From positions 64,001 to 128,000 of the forward strand of contig MNCI01008033.1 in assembly GCA_015680685.1 (NCBI GenBank): a stretch of DNA of 64,000 nucleotides, written 5' to 3'. Positions within the stretch are counted from its first letter, which is position 1. Each line of letters begins with the position of its first letter. Of this stretch, positions 22,295-32,185 are shown one piece after another. This stretch comes from Gnetum montanum. Its lineage: Eukaryota > Streptophyta > Gnetopsida > Gnetales > Gnetaceae. Position numbers and translations under genes: made by a program. The notes beneath the pieces are model-generated. The model was not told the origin of the DNA and made no database searches. It saw nothing but the letters and a program-made list of their open reading frames with translations.

Positions 22295-23425
22295 TTGATA
22301 GGTGGTCTTTTCAAAATTAATTTACAAAATGAAACTTCTTATACTTCTATGCATGTTCATGCTAGCATTAAGAGATGTGTTATGAATGATGAATCCTCTA
22401 TGTTGTGGCATCATAGATTAGGACATATCTCTATTAAGAGAATAAAGAGATTAGTAAATGATGGAGTACTTAGTACTCTAGATTTTACTAACTTTGACAC
22501 TTGTGTGGAATACATAAAGGGAAAGCAGGTCAATATGTCAAAGAAAGGTGCCAAGAGGAGTTTAGACATATTAGAGATCATACATATAGATATTTGTAGT
22601 CCAGATATGGATGTGTATGGTCAAAAGTATTTCATTACCTTTATTAATGATTATTCACAATATATGTATCTCTACTTGCTTCATAATAAGAGCGAAGCTT
22701 TAGATGCCTTTAAGGTGTTTAAAGCTAAAGTAGAGAAACAATGTGGTAAGTAAATAAAGCTAGTGAACAAGCACCTGGTCCATTTGCTAAGTTTCTTCAA
22801 GAGCATGGGATTGTTACCCAGTACACTATGTCTAGTTCTCTAGATCAAAATGATATGGAAAAAAAGAAGAAATTGAACATTATTGAACATGGTGTGGAGT
22901 ATGCTTAATAACTTCAAACTTCCTAAGCCCTTGTGGACTGAAGCTCTTAAGATAGCTATGTATATATTAAACTGAGTTCCAACCAAGGTTGTCTCAAAGA
23001 CAGCATTTGAATTATGGAAAGGTTGGAAACCAAGTTTGCAACATATACGTATTTGGGGATGCTTGTTTGAAGTAAGAGTCTATAATCCACAAGAAAATAA
23101 GCTAGACCTAAGGACCATAAGGGTGTATTTCGTTGGATATGTTGAATGGACTAAGGGATATAGATTTTATTGCCCATCACATACTACTAGATTTTTGGAA
23201 TCAAGGAATGCCAAATTTCTTGAGAAAGATTTGATTAGTGGAAGTAGTAGATCTTGGAACATTGTTCCTAAGATAGATCATACATACACTCAACCCACTA
23301 TTTCAAATGATAGACTAATTGTTATGCACAATATTCCTAGAGCAAAAATGTGTAATGAACAACGGCCAATCATTGAAGTTCCACAAACTGTTAATCAAGA
23401 TGTAGTAGATCCAACTGACCAATAA
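22295..23425 (+). pseudogene. pol: Copia 2 integrase
   Basis: Integrase of Ty1/copia type. From 22295 the frame shows the pre-integrase His/Cys motif (LWHHRLGHIS, CVEYIKGKQ, where the second Cys reads Tyr), then HIDICSPDMDVYGQKYF and FINDYSQYMYLYLLHNK. It breaks at 22753. The Glu-bearing segment is decayed around 22840-22930, and NFKLPKPLWTEALK and KTAFELWKGWKPSLQ-like text lead to IRIWGCLFEVRVYNPQENK (23036-23425), the copia C-terminal GCxxxVRxYNP region, and RFYCPSHTTRFLESRNAKF. The order and wording are those of a common plant copia family; I do not assign its lineage. Confidence 0.88.
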
Positions 23426-23639
23426 ACACTAGAACTTGTTAAATAACTTGTTGAACATCATGATCCTCAAGAGGATGATGAACCAACATTAATAAGATAT
23501 ACTAGAGTAAGACAATCAAAAATTCCTAGTGACTATATAGTGTATCTATAGGAGTCTAACTACAACATAGAAGTTGAAAATGATCTCGAAACATTTTCAC
23601 AAGTCAGGAGTTGTAAGGAATCTAACTTGTAGTATGATG

Positions 23640-25154
23640 CCATGAAAGATGAGATTAACTCTATGCCATCTAATGGAGTCTTGGATCTTGTCAAGTTTCT
23701 TGATGGTGTAAAATCCATTGGTTGCAAATGGGTCTTTAAGACTAAGAAAGACTCATTGAGCAACATTAAAAGATATAAGGCCAGACTTGTCATTAAAGGG
23801 TTCACTCAGAAAGAGGAAATAGATTACAAGGAGACCTTTTCTCCTATATCTAAAAAGGACTTCCTTCGTGTTATCATGGCATTGGTTGCCCATTTTGATC
23901 TTGAATTACATTAAATGGATGTGAAAACAACATTCCTTAATGGTGATCTAGAGGAAAAGGTTTATATGAAACAACTTAAAAGGATTTTCCTCTAGTGATC
24001 ATGAGCAACTGGTATTCAAGCTCAAGAAATCCATATACGGATTGAAACAAGCCTCTCATCAATGGTACTTAAAATTCCATGATATCATCACTTCATTTGG
24101 TTTTAAAGAAAACATCATGGATCAATGTATATACCATAAGGTCAGTGGGAGTAAAATCTATTTCCTTGTTTTATATGTGGATGATATCCATCTCATAACC
24201 AATAATAGTGGATATCTATATGAGGTAAAACATAATCTCTCTAAGAATTTCGAGATGAAGGATTTGGGTGAGGCATCTTATGTCATTGGCATTTAGATCC
24301 ATAAGGACAGATCTAGATGTATTTTAGGACTATCCCAGGAAACCTATATCAATAAATTTTTAGAGAGGTTTCGAATGAAAGATTGTTCACCAAGTATAAC
24401 AACCATTGTGAAGGGTGACAAGTTCAATTTGAACCAGTGCCCTAGGAATGATTTGGGGAAGAGTCAGATGAGCAACATTCTGTATGCTTCAGTTGTTGGA
24501 AGCCTTATGTATGCTTAGGTCTGCATAAGACTTGACATTGCATTTGCTGTTGGAATGTTGGGTAGATATCAAAGTAATCCAGGTATTAACCACTAGAGGA
24601 CTATAAAAAAAGTGATGAGGTACCTTCAAGGTATAAAAGACTACATGCTTATGTATAAATGAACTGACTCCTTAAAGGTGATTAACTACTCTGATTCAAA
24701 CTTTGCTAGTTGTGTTGATTCATGGAAATCCACATTTGGTTATGTTTTTATGCTACTTGGAGGGGCTATATCCTGAAAGAGTGGAAAGCAAGTCTTGATT
24801 GCTACTTCCACAATGGAGGCAAATTTTGTTTTTTGTTTTGAGACTACTTCACATAGTGTATGGTTAAAGAGTTTCATAACAAGGCTTAGAATTGTAGATT
24901 CTATATCTAGATCATTAAGAATGTTTTGTGACAATTCAGGTACTATCTTTATGGCTAAGAATAATAAGAGTGGCAATCTAAGTAAACACATCAACATAAA
25001 GTACTTATCCATAAGGGAATGCATTAAAGAAAATAAAGTGGTCATTGCACATATAAGCACTAAATTTATTATAGTTGATCCTTTGACAAAAGGAATGCTA
25101 CCAAAGTCATTTAAGGATCATATAGTTTGGATGGGACTTTGTTCCATAATGTAA
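23640..25154 (+). pseudogene. pol: Copia 2 reverse transcriptase and RNase H
   Basis: RT opens at about 23640 with CKWVFKTKKDS, YKARLVIKGFTQKEEIDY, ETFSPISKK and MDVKTTFLNGDLEEKVYM. It continues with KKSIYGLKQASHQWYLKF, DQCIYHKVSGSK and the catalytic VLYVDDI (24170-24190), which is intact. RNase H lies at 24680-25150 with NYSDSNFAS, KSTFGYVFMLLGGAIS, MEANFV, KHINIKYLSIRE and VDPLTKGMLPKSF. Stops at 23913, 24296 and several later points break it into pieces. The 3' LTR begins about 260 bases after the last piece. Confidence 0.9.
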
Positions 25155-25415
25155 TTTGTTGTACGTACAACTTAAAGTCTTAATAAAACTCTTATTCAAT
25201 TATGCTATTTTCTCATATGGTTTGCACATATAGTTATTAGAGAAAATACACATATGGCAGGGCCCTTGAATGAACATTGGGAACATTGGGTTTATTCATA
25301 AAATTACGTTTGTAATACATGAAAAATAATACTCACATTAAGAGGAACTATTGCCATGATTTATGCATTTATTTCTTAAACTCTGAACATTAAACATGGA
25401 GACCAAGTGGTAAAT

Positions 25416-25966
25416 TATAACATGCATTTATGCATTGAAGTGGCCTCCATATCCGTTGACAATGGATTTTTGCATTGGTGTTGGGGTGGCGCCCACATCT
25501 GGATGGCCTTTTGGGTTTCTTATTTTTCAAATTTTCTCTCATGGTAATCTATGCTATGGCCAATAAATTTGTTCTTGATGGGAGAAAAAAGGTACCATGA
25601 AATCATAGCAGGATTGACAATGGATTTTTGCATTGGTGTTGGGGTGGCACCCACATCTGGATGGCCTTTTGGGTTTCTTATTTTTCAAATTTTCTCTCAT
25701 GGTAATCTATGCTACGGCCAATAAATTCGTTCTTGATGGGAGAAAAAAGGTACATGAAATTATAGCAGGATTGCAATTTAGGTCCCGTTCACAGAGATGC
25801 TTGGAGGTTGCATACACCATCCTTGTAGAGTGCTGGTGTGAAAGAAGAATTTGAACAAAATTAATCAAAGGCATCAATGGCTGGAGGTCAGTTCCATTTG
25901 CTTCCTTCAGCATTCTATACTTTGATTACTTGTGCAATCTCGTTTTTTTTGCACAATTAGGCAACA
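25416..25966 (+). repeat. 3' LTR of copia element 2
   Basis: Begins TATAACATGCATTTATG (expected TG changed to TA) after the polypurine tract CCAAGTGG and ends near GCACAATTAGGCAACA. It is about 145 bp longer than the 5' LTR because of an internal tandem duplication (25458-25772). Confidence 0.8.
25458..25772 (+). repeat. 158-bp tandem duplication inside the 3' LTR
   Basis: GACAATGGATTTTTGCATTG starts at 25458 and again at 25616. The units of 158 and about 157 bp differ at only a handful of bases, far fewer than separate the two LTRs. The duplication therefore looks younger than the insertion. Confidence 0.92.
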
Positions 25967-25994
25967 TGATAAATTTCAGCATGTATAATATTGA

Positions 25995-26616
25995 ATGTGA
26001 TTGCACAAATTGGAATGACCAGAAAGGCTAGGATTATCACCAAGTACCACAAACAGACAAACAAAAAAAATCAATGCGCACGAGATGATCCATCCAGCGT
26101 TTGTAGTAACTATCCGTTTTCTCTTGACTGTAGTATCCGCAGCCTATCATTGTTCAGCGTATGATAACACCCTGGTGCATGCTGTGGTAGGAGTAGTGGT
26201 TACACATTTTTTTTAATGCTCAAAGCATTGTTAGCAACTTGCTGTTGCTTCCTGACTCTCAATTAATCCCGTGAAGAGTTGTCTTCAAATAGTCATACGG
26301 TGGAACAGCACGTTATGCATTTGATGTTCACTGCAATCCATTCTTTCCTTTGTTTATGGCCCTCTATGTGGTTCATTACTTCCTGTCGCCTCTATTAGTT
26401 GCTCAAAGCTTTGTGCCAGTTCTTGTATCAAATCTGCTTTCCATGATTTCCTTCTGTTATTACCACTATTTCAATTTCTTTGATTACGATACATTGCCTA
26501 TTCTTGAGAAAACGTTTTTCCTTTATCCCATCGGCCTCATAATACTTTGCTTCCCATTCGTGGTGCTTTCTGGATTTAATCCTACACGAGCTGTCTCGAA
26601 TCTTTACTTTGGTTAG
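25995..26616 (+). pseudogene. UNC-50: UNC-50 family protein, N-terminus missing
   Basis: UNC-50 proteins are multi-pass Golgi membrane proteins. Readable matches run through most of the family in order: TKYHKQT and QCARDDP (26035-26100), FLLTVVSAAYHCSAYDN (26118-26170), LLATCCCFLT (26228-26258), SHTVEQHV (26293-26316), then YAFDVHCNPFFPLF, YVVHYFLSPLLVAQSF, SFCYYHYFNFFDYD, FFLYPIGLI and LSGFNPTRAVSNLYFG with a stop at 26614-26616. A frameshift lies near 26100, an in-frame TAA at 26264-26266 and another shift at about 26317-26322. No intron is visible, although plant homologues are usually split, so a processed copy is possible; no poly(A) tail was found downstream. The first part of the protein is absent, and copia 2 ends only about 30 bases upstream. 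Confidence 0.85.
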
Positions 26617-26907
26617 ATATGCCAACAATACTTCTGTTTACAGCCAACTTTGCAGAACTTAAACCTTACTTGATTTACAAGATTCTGCAGAAGCCGCTTT
26701 GCAAAAATTGTAAGTTCGCCTCTTGACATATCGAATGAGCTGAAGGTTACATAAATATCATTTTGTTAAACTTGGTCCAAAAGGGTATGGAAAATACTTT
26801 CCAATTTTATTGGATCACTTCTAAACTCTTGTTTCCTTTAATGTACGAGTTTATGGTTTAGTTTTAAGTGATACTCATGAAAATCCGTGGGTTCGCCTAT
26901 AACAGTT

Positions 26908-26945
26908 TTTCTTTTTCTTTTTCTTTTCTTTTTCTTTTTTTTTAC
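26908..26945 (+). repeat. CTTTTT-type pyrimidine microsatellite
   Basis: A run of TTTTTC/TTTTC units about 38 bp long, all pyrimidine, about 300 bp after the UNC-50 stop. Confidence 0.9.
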
Positions 26946-27306
26946 TTCGACTTTGTAATTTCTATGCCGTAAAAATTAAGCAATCTCCATCTAAGGAAGT
27001 TGGACTATAGTGTACAGGTTGCATAAGTCATTTTGTTAAAATTTTATCAAGAGCCTCTAAAAATACAGAAAATAAATTGTTTTGGATAGCAAGCTTTTTA
27101 CAATTAAAATGATTTTTATTATTATTATAATTATCGCAAAAACTAATAATAATAAGATAAAAAAAATCTTTAAGTTTTCACTTATTCTAGTAGTTTATAA
27201 CTCGTTTGCAATTATGAAAATCCAAAGTAAAAATGAATATTATTATTTATGATACTACCAATCTTATTTGACCTTTTTTGGCCTAGTGTGATTACATTCA
27301 AGATCA

Positions 27307-27657
27307 TTTGGTATCATTTAGTACCATTTTGCATCATCATTTGATCATGTTTGACCACATTTTAACATCATGAAATATCATTTAATGTAATTTTGCATTA
27401 TTTTTTATATCATTGGTAGTGGGGTGACATCATGGGGGCTTTATTTTACCTTGTTTTGCGTAGTTTTACTTTGACCATGTTTTAACCTGTTTGGCCATAT
27501 TTTGCGTCATTGTGACCTTATTTTACATTGTTTTACCTTGCTTCGCCTTCTAGTGCTCCTACCTCGCCTTGTTTAGCTTTATTTTAGTTTGTTTTGACTT
27601 TATTTGGCTTTATTTTGCTCCGTTATTACAATATTTTGCATTATTTTAGCATTGTTT
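27307..27657 (+). repeat. Decamer-phased T-tract array
   Basis: TTT or TTTT runs begin at 27307, 27317, 27327, 27340, 27350, 27360, 27381, 27391, 27401, 27444, 27454, 27464, 27480, 27490, 27500, 27521, 27531, 27572, 27582, 27592, 27603, 27613, 27634, 27644 and 27655. Most steps are 10-11 bp or about twice that. The underlying unit resembles TTATTTTGCA / TCATTTTACC and is strongly diverged. No coding function is apparent. Confidence 0.85.
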
Positions 27658-27659
27658 AA

Positions 27660-29190
27660 CAATTTTATTATGTAGATGCCACTTAATGTGCTTATGTTGA
27701 CATGCAGAATTAGGCCATGGAAATGAGGAAGTAATTTGACTATGATTTGAGCCCAAGTAGATCCTTATGGTAATTTTGTTCAACCAAGTTGCCCTCAAAT
27801 GTCTAAACCACGAGCCTGAAAACCTTTGGCAATATAGCCTCAATGCTTTGGAATGTCTTAACTACTATTGACCTTGAAGTTGAAAACATCACAAAGGGTT
27901 CCTTAGTTGGATTCCCCATTTCCTTTAATAATGATGAGGAGAAAACGCATGAAATGAAGTTCCTCATTTGAACATAGCTTTCCCAAAACATCATTAAACC
28001 CTTACATGAAAACATGAAAGCCTTTGCATGACCCTGATTACATCTAACATTCACATGTTTGCTTTTAGTGTTGTTGGCCTTTGTTTATAGGTTTGGACAC
28101 ACACATGATGTCGACAATTCTTGTGGCCTACAACAAGTGATCCTACATGACCTCATATCCTTTTTTGGCATTTTAAAATACTACAAACTTTTTTTGAACT
28201 TGCAAAGCATGAAACAAAGTTCTCACATTTCATTAATTGTAACCAATAATGGCTTATATTTGCTTGTTGCCTTATATGACCTTATGCACTCTCTTGTAAA
28301 CACATGTATTCTTTGACTTATTTTCTTGTACTCTTGTAGTTGTGCTTGTAGGATAAAACCTAAAGTAATCACAAGTATGCAACTCATTGTAGCAATGAGT
28401 TACCATGCAACCTCAATGTGTGAGATTTGGTTAGCTTGTCCAACTATGCCAAGAGTACTTAACTCACATCACTTCTATTGCCCCTCTGGAGCTATTTCCC
28501 CATAGTTGAAGTAAAACCTTCCTTACCCTCATAATAATGATGACTTGTGTTCAACATTCAAGCACCATGGCCATGTGACATCCTCCTCTACATGCTCCAT
28601 AGATTAGCCTCATTGAATGCAACATATCTCATTCAACAAGAAAATGAAGCAAAATTTAGCATACTCCACCAATCAAGTACACTAGATGTAACACATCTCA
28701 TTCAGTGAGAAAACAAAATTTGGCCTTGGCAATGAAACTCAATGAAGATTTCACTCCCACAAAATGGAAAAGGAAGAAAATGCCAAGAAAGCCAAAGAAG
28801 GCAAAGAAATCCAATGTAACCTAAGAACAAACTAGTGACTCTAAACAAAAGAAAAGAACCTAGAGGTCAAAGAAGGCCAATGATGAAGTATTGGCTCCTT
28901 CAAAACATCATCAAGTAACTAGCAATTCAAGCACAAAGCATGTAAACCTTTTTAACTACATCACATGTCACAGCCATGTTGTTGCCATGGTATCAACATT
29001 TAAAATTCCTTGTTAGCCAAAATGACAATTCCCCATTAGTCACTGTAGTCATCAATCTTACCTTAGAATCTTAACATTCCATCATAACTGTATTTCACCA
29101 TTGTGAGTATTCCTTGGTAGGATTCGACAACTACCGAATCAAGTGTGAAGAGAGACCATTCATGATAAACCTATGGTAGTGTCTTGCATT
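27660..29190. other. Unassigned DNA with a lysine-rich coding-like stretch
   Basis: Mostly AT-rich and without a recognised gene. At about 28730-28900 the plus strand reads KLNEDFTPTKWKRKK and a run of Lys/Pro/Ala residues with two stops. It might be the basic tail of a retrotransposon gag, but no domain confirms this. Confidence 0.3.
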
Positions 29191-29253
29191 CTTTGTTGAT
29201 GTCTCTCAAGTCAATTATCAAAACATCAACAAAGAGGAACAAATGAAACACCC
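29191..29253. other. Conserved hairpin, copy 2
   Basis: CTTTGTTGATGT (29191-29202) and its exact complement ACATCAACAAAG (29223-29234) form a 12-bp stem with a 20-base loop. The right flank ATGAAACACCC matches copy 1 at 7761-7771. It ends about 20 bp before element A. Confidence 0.75.
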
Positions 29254-29276
29254 TAAAGAAAATTCATATTATAGCC

Positions 29277-30208
29277 TAATGAGTGGCGAGGTACCCCCTA
29301 CACTTAACCATACGAATACAAGTGTTTCACGCATGATCCGGTTAAACCTCGCAGACGAACTAGTTGTGGTATCTAGATAGTTATCCTTAGGTCGTAGTTC
29401 ACTATCTTTCCATCTAGACTAGTGTTAACTTTGTCATGTATGGTTTAGTCTAGAGTGAGGTGTATGATGTGTTCCTATACTAACACTACTCCTGGGTATG
29501 ATGGTAAATAATATTAACTAAACTAGGAAAGAAAGAGAGAGAGAGGGTAAGAGAGAATCTAACTAACCTAAGTGTGATGAGCATCCATTCCTTAATCATC
29601 CATACACATCTTGGACCTCGTGCATGACTACCACTGGGATTACCAAGTGCAGATCCTAGGTACGCTACTAGGTTACCAAGTAGTCACACTTAAATGCTCG
29701 TGATCAAGTCATACTCATTCCGCATTTAAAAGGAGTTTAGGATGAAGAGATATTAACTAGGAAAGAAGTAAATAAAAATTAAATAAATAGTTAAGCTAAC
29801 TAGTGCTGAAATGATGAAGTAATCTCGATCTTTATTACCTGTCATGTGCATGTCCAAGTACATCACACTCAAATAAGGATGTCGTACAATTACAATCACC
29901 ACACTACAGGCATGCATTGGGAGGAAAGGGTTGAGAGAAATCTAAACTTAAAAACTTATAATAAAATCTAAGAACTAATGCCCAAAACCAAGTGTGCCAC
30001 CTTTTATTTATAGGCTCACACCGGAACCGTGATATCCCATATGCGATATCACATGTAGGTAGTGATATCGTGTATGGGATATCGTGTACGTGATATCCCA
30101 ACTGCAATATTGCAACCTCGATAACTGGGCTTAACAGACCATGTATCTTGTATCAAGGCTTCGATAATAGGGCTCCGATAACTGGGCCTGACAGACCATG
30201 ACTCATCA
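29277..30208 (-). repeat. 3' LTR of element A
   Basis: Bounded by TAATGAGT (expected TGATGAGT) at 29277 and ACTCATCA ending at 30208. A TATA box (minus TATAAATA, 30005-30012) lies downstream of a GATATC palindrome array at about 30030-30105. The polypurine tract lies just outside, at 30209-30216 as written on the plus strand (TACCCCCAT). Confidence 0.9.
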
Positions 30209-30439
30209 TACCCCCATGACTAAATAACAACATGTCTCGAGTCCAAGAAAGTGAGGAACAAGTTCAATTGATTACAAAGTGGATAGGTATGGGATTATTG
30301 ACTAACTAGGATTTTATTCATGCCGCAATGGAGGATTAAAAAAAATTTGGACACATATACAACAGAAAAAACTTGTGGAACTCATGGGGTTCCTGGTAGT
30401 GGTGGCTCCTCCATGTGTGTCTTTCCTTTTTTTGGCGCT

Positions 30440-30833
30440 CTAGGCTTCTAAGATTGATACTGTTGAAGAAGTGCCTAAAGTTTCTCCTCTTTTATCCATA
30501 GATTATGAGCTGTCCATGTTGATGTTCCAATGTTTGATGGAGTTGGCACTTTCCATGGATATGGTAGCTATGGGAACACTTGATTGGCCTTGACATGTCA
30601 TGCCACAAATAGTCGTCATTCCTCTTCATAGGCTTGGGCCCTAACCTCTCCACTTTTTTCTTTGATAGATTATGCAGTAACAGGAGTTCCATGATGGATG
30701 CTGAGTAATTATGCCTCCTACTTTGCATGTTTTGCATTAAGTCCTTGGCCTCAGCCTTCCCCTGGTCATTTAGTTGCACCTTGAGAAGGTCCTCCTTATT
30801 GTCTTCTTTTAGGGGCCATCTATAATCACACAA
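30440..30833 (-). pseudogene. Accessory ORF remnant of element A
   Basis: The minus-strand frame at 30833-30492 reads WPLKEDNKEDLLKVQLNDQG and continues to LWHDMSRPIKCSHSYHIHG. Its start region matches element B just below 43985 and its end matches B at about 41330-41480, so A holds the two ends of B's accessory ORF with the coiled-coil middle of about 2.5 kb missing. I do not know its function. Alternatively, B acquired the middle. Confidence 0.55.
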
Positions 30834-30899
30834 AGATCAATTGTTAGTAAGGTTATTGAAAAAAGTTCAATTATTTCATACCTTACTCATTTCCTTTAA

Positions 30900-32180
30900 T
30901 AAATTTTGAATTCTTTGCTTAGTGTGATTTTAGAGTTAGAATTTTTTTTTCAAGGATGTTTCCCTAAAAGTTTAATGTTGGACCTGGTTTGTTTAGGTGA
31001 CACATAAAAGGACTTGGCTTTGAGGAACGTTTGATAAAATGATGATAAAGGAAAGAATAGATTTGGCAATGAAATACTCAGAGGGTATAAGATGTTGTAG
31101 TGGTATGCAACAAGTACAAATTGCAAAAGTCACGCAAGTGGGTCCTCCCCAAAGCAGGTTCCAACCTATAATGCCCTTGTGTAACCACACCTTAAAATGT
31201 CCGTAGGCACTAGAAGGGTTAAATGTAATCCATACTAGTTTCACAAATCACACACATGTAAGTATCACCAGAATGAGGTAAAAATTCTATGCTACACAAG
31301 ACACAAGTTACAATTACATAAACAATGAGATGAGACAGACTACAGAAGGGATTGTAGAGATGGGGGCATGAGGTAACTTACCCAGGGCATAGTGAATCCT
31401 ATTTGTAAAGCATGATTAATGTGTTATTAACCTATCGTTCCAAGATTAGGACCAAGTCCATTCCTCTAATTAGTGACATCACATTGTTTTATCCCATGGT
31501 GAGAAACTATGAGAGCACCATAATAACAAGGTGTACAATCACTTGGTGTTTTATTCAAGGAAGGAGTATTTTTTTTTGTGGCACTTTTCATTTTGTTTTC
31601 TTTTTCTTTCCTTATTTTTTTTTCCATCACTGAATCCAGAGAAGCCACCAACCTTCAGGCATAGGTGCATGTCTTTCCAATGGGACCCCCTAGAATAGCA
31701 TTGGATTTTTGAGTGCCCTTTTGATTACTCTTACTCCCATTTTTCATTAGATCTACAAGGATCTTAGTACAACCACGTTGCATGATAACTTCCACAGATG
31801 TCACCAAAGAGAATCCTCAAGTCCCCTTGATGTCACACACTAATCATTCCCTCTTGGTCCATCCTTCTTCATTCTGGGTACAATGAACACAAAATTAATT
31901 TTAAGTTTTAAGAATGTCAAGAATATCACTGTATCCTCGAATAGAACCTCTTATCTGTAGAATGGATGAGTGGGTGTAATGGGCTCACTATCCAAATAAT
32001 TGATCACTTGAGACTTGATAACATAGAACACACCTCAACCAATGATCCACATGAGTGTTTTATTCATAGATGAGATTACTTATAGAAATGTAAAAAGACA
32101 AAAAGATAAAACAAGAATTTGAAAAATGAAAAATTGGAAAACAAAAAGTTGTAAAATTAAAGAAAATGAAAAATATTTAT
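30900..32180 (-). other. Conserved non-coding block between gag and accessory ORF (A)
   Basis: This stretch has no open frame of note, yet it matches element B (44850-45990) closely over about 1.1 kb, including GCAAGTGGGTCCTCCCCAAA, GGCACTAGAAGGGTTAAAT, a pyrimidine tract and AATGGGACCCCCTAGAA. It probably holds packaging or 3' control signals, which is inference. Confidence 0.6.
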
Positions 32181-32185
32181 TAATC

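Larger units (their letters stand above)
20738..25966 (+). mobile_element. Ty1/copia element 2 with both LTRs
   Basis: Two related LTRs (20738-21144 and about 25416-25966) flank integrase, RT and RNase H in the Ty1/copia order on the plus strand. A Met-type primer site follows the 5' LTR, and CCAAGTGG precedes the 3' LTR as its polypurine tract. Gag and protease are not recognisable between 21160 and 22290. Frames are better preserved than in copia 1. No target duplication was found; the right end is uncertain by several bases. Confidence 0.85.

Noticed and set aside
25995-26616. Functional UNC-50 gene
   Set aside because: It lacks the N-terminus and has an in-frame TAA and two frameshifts.
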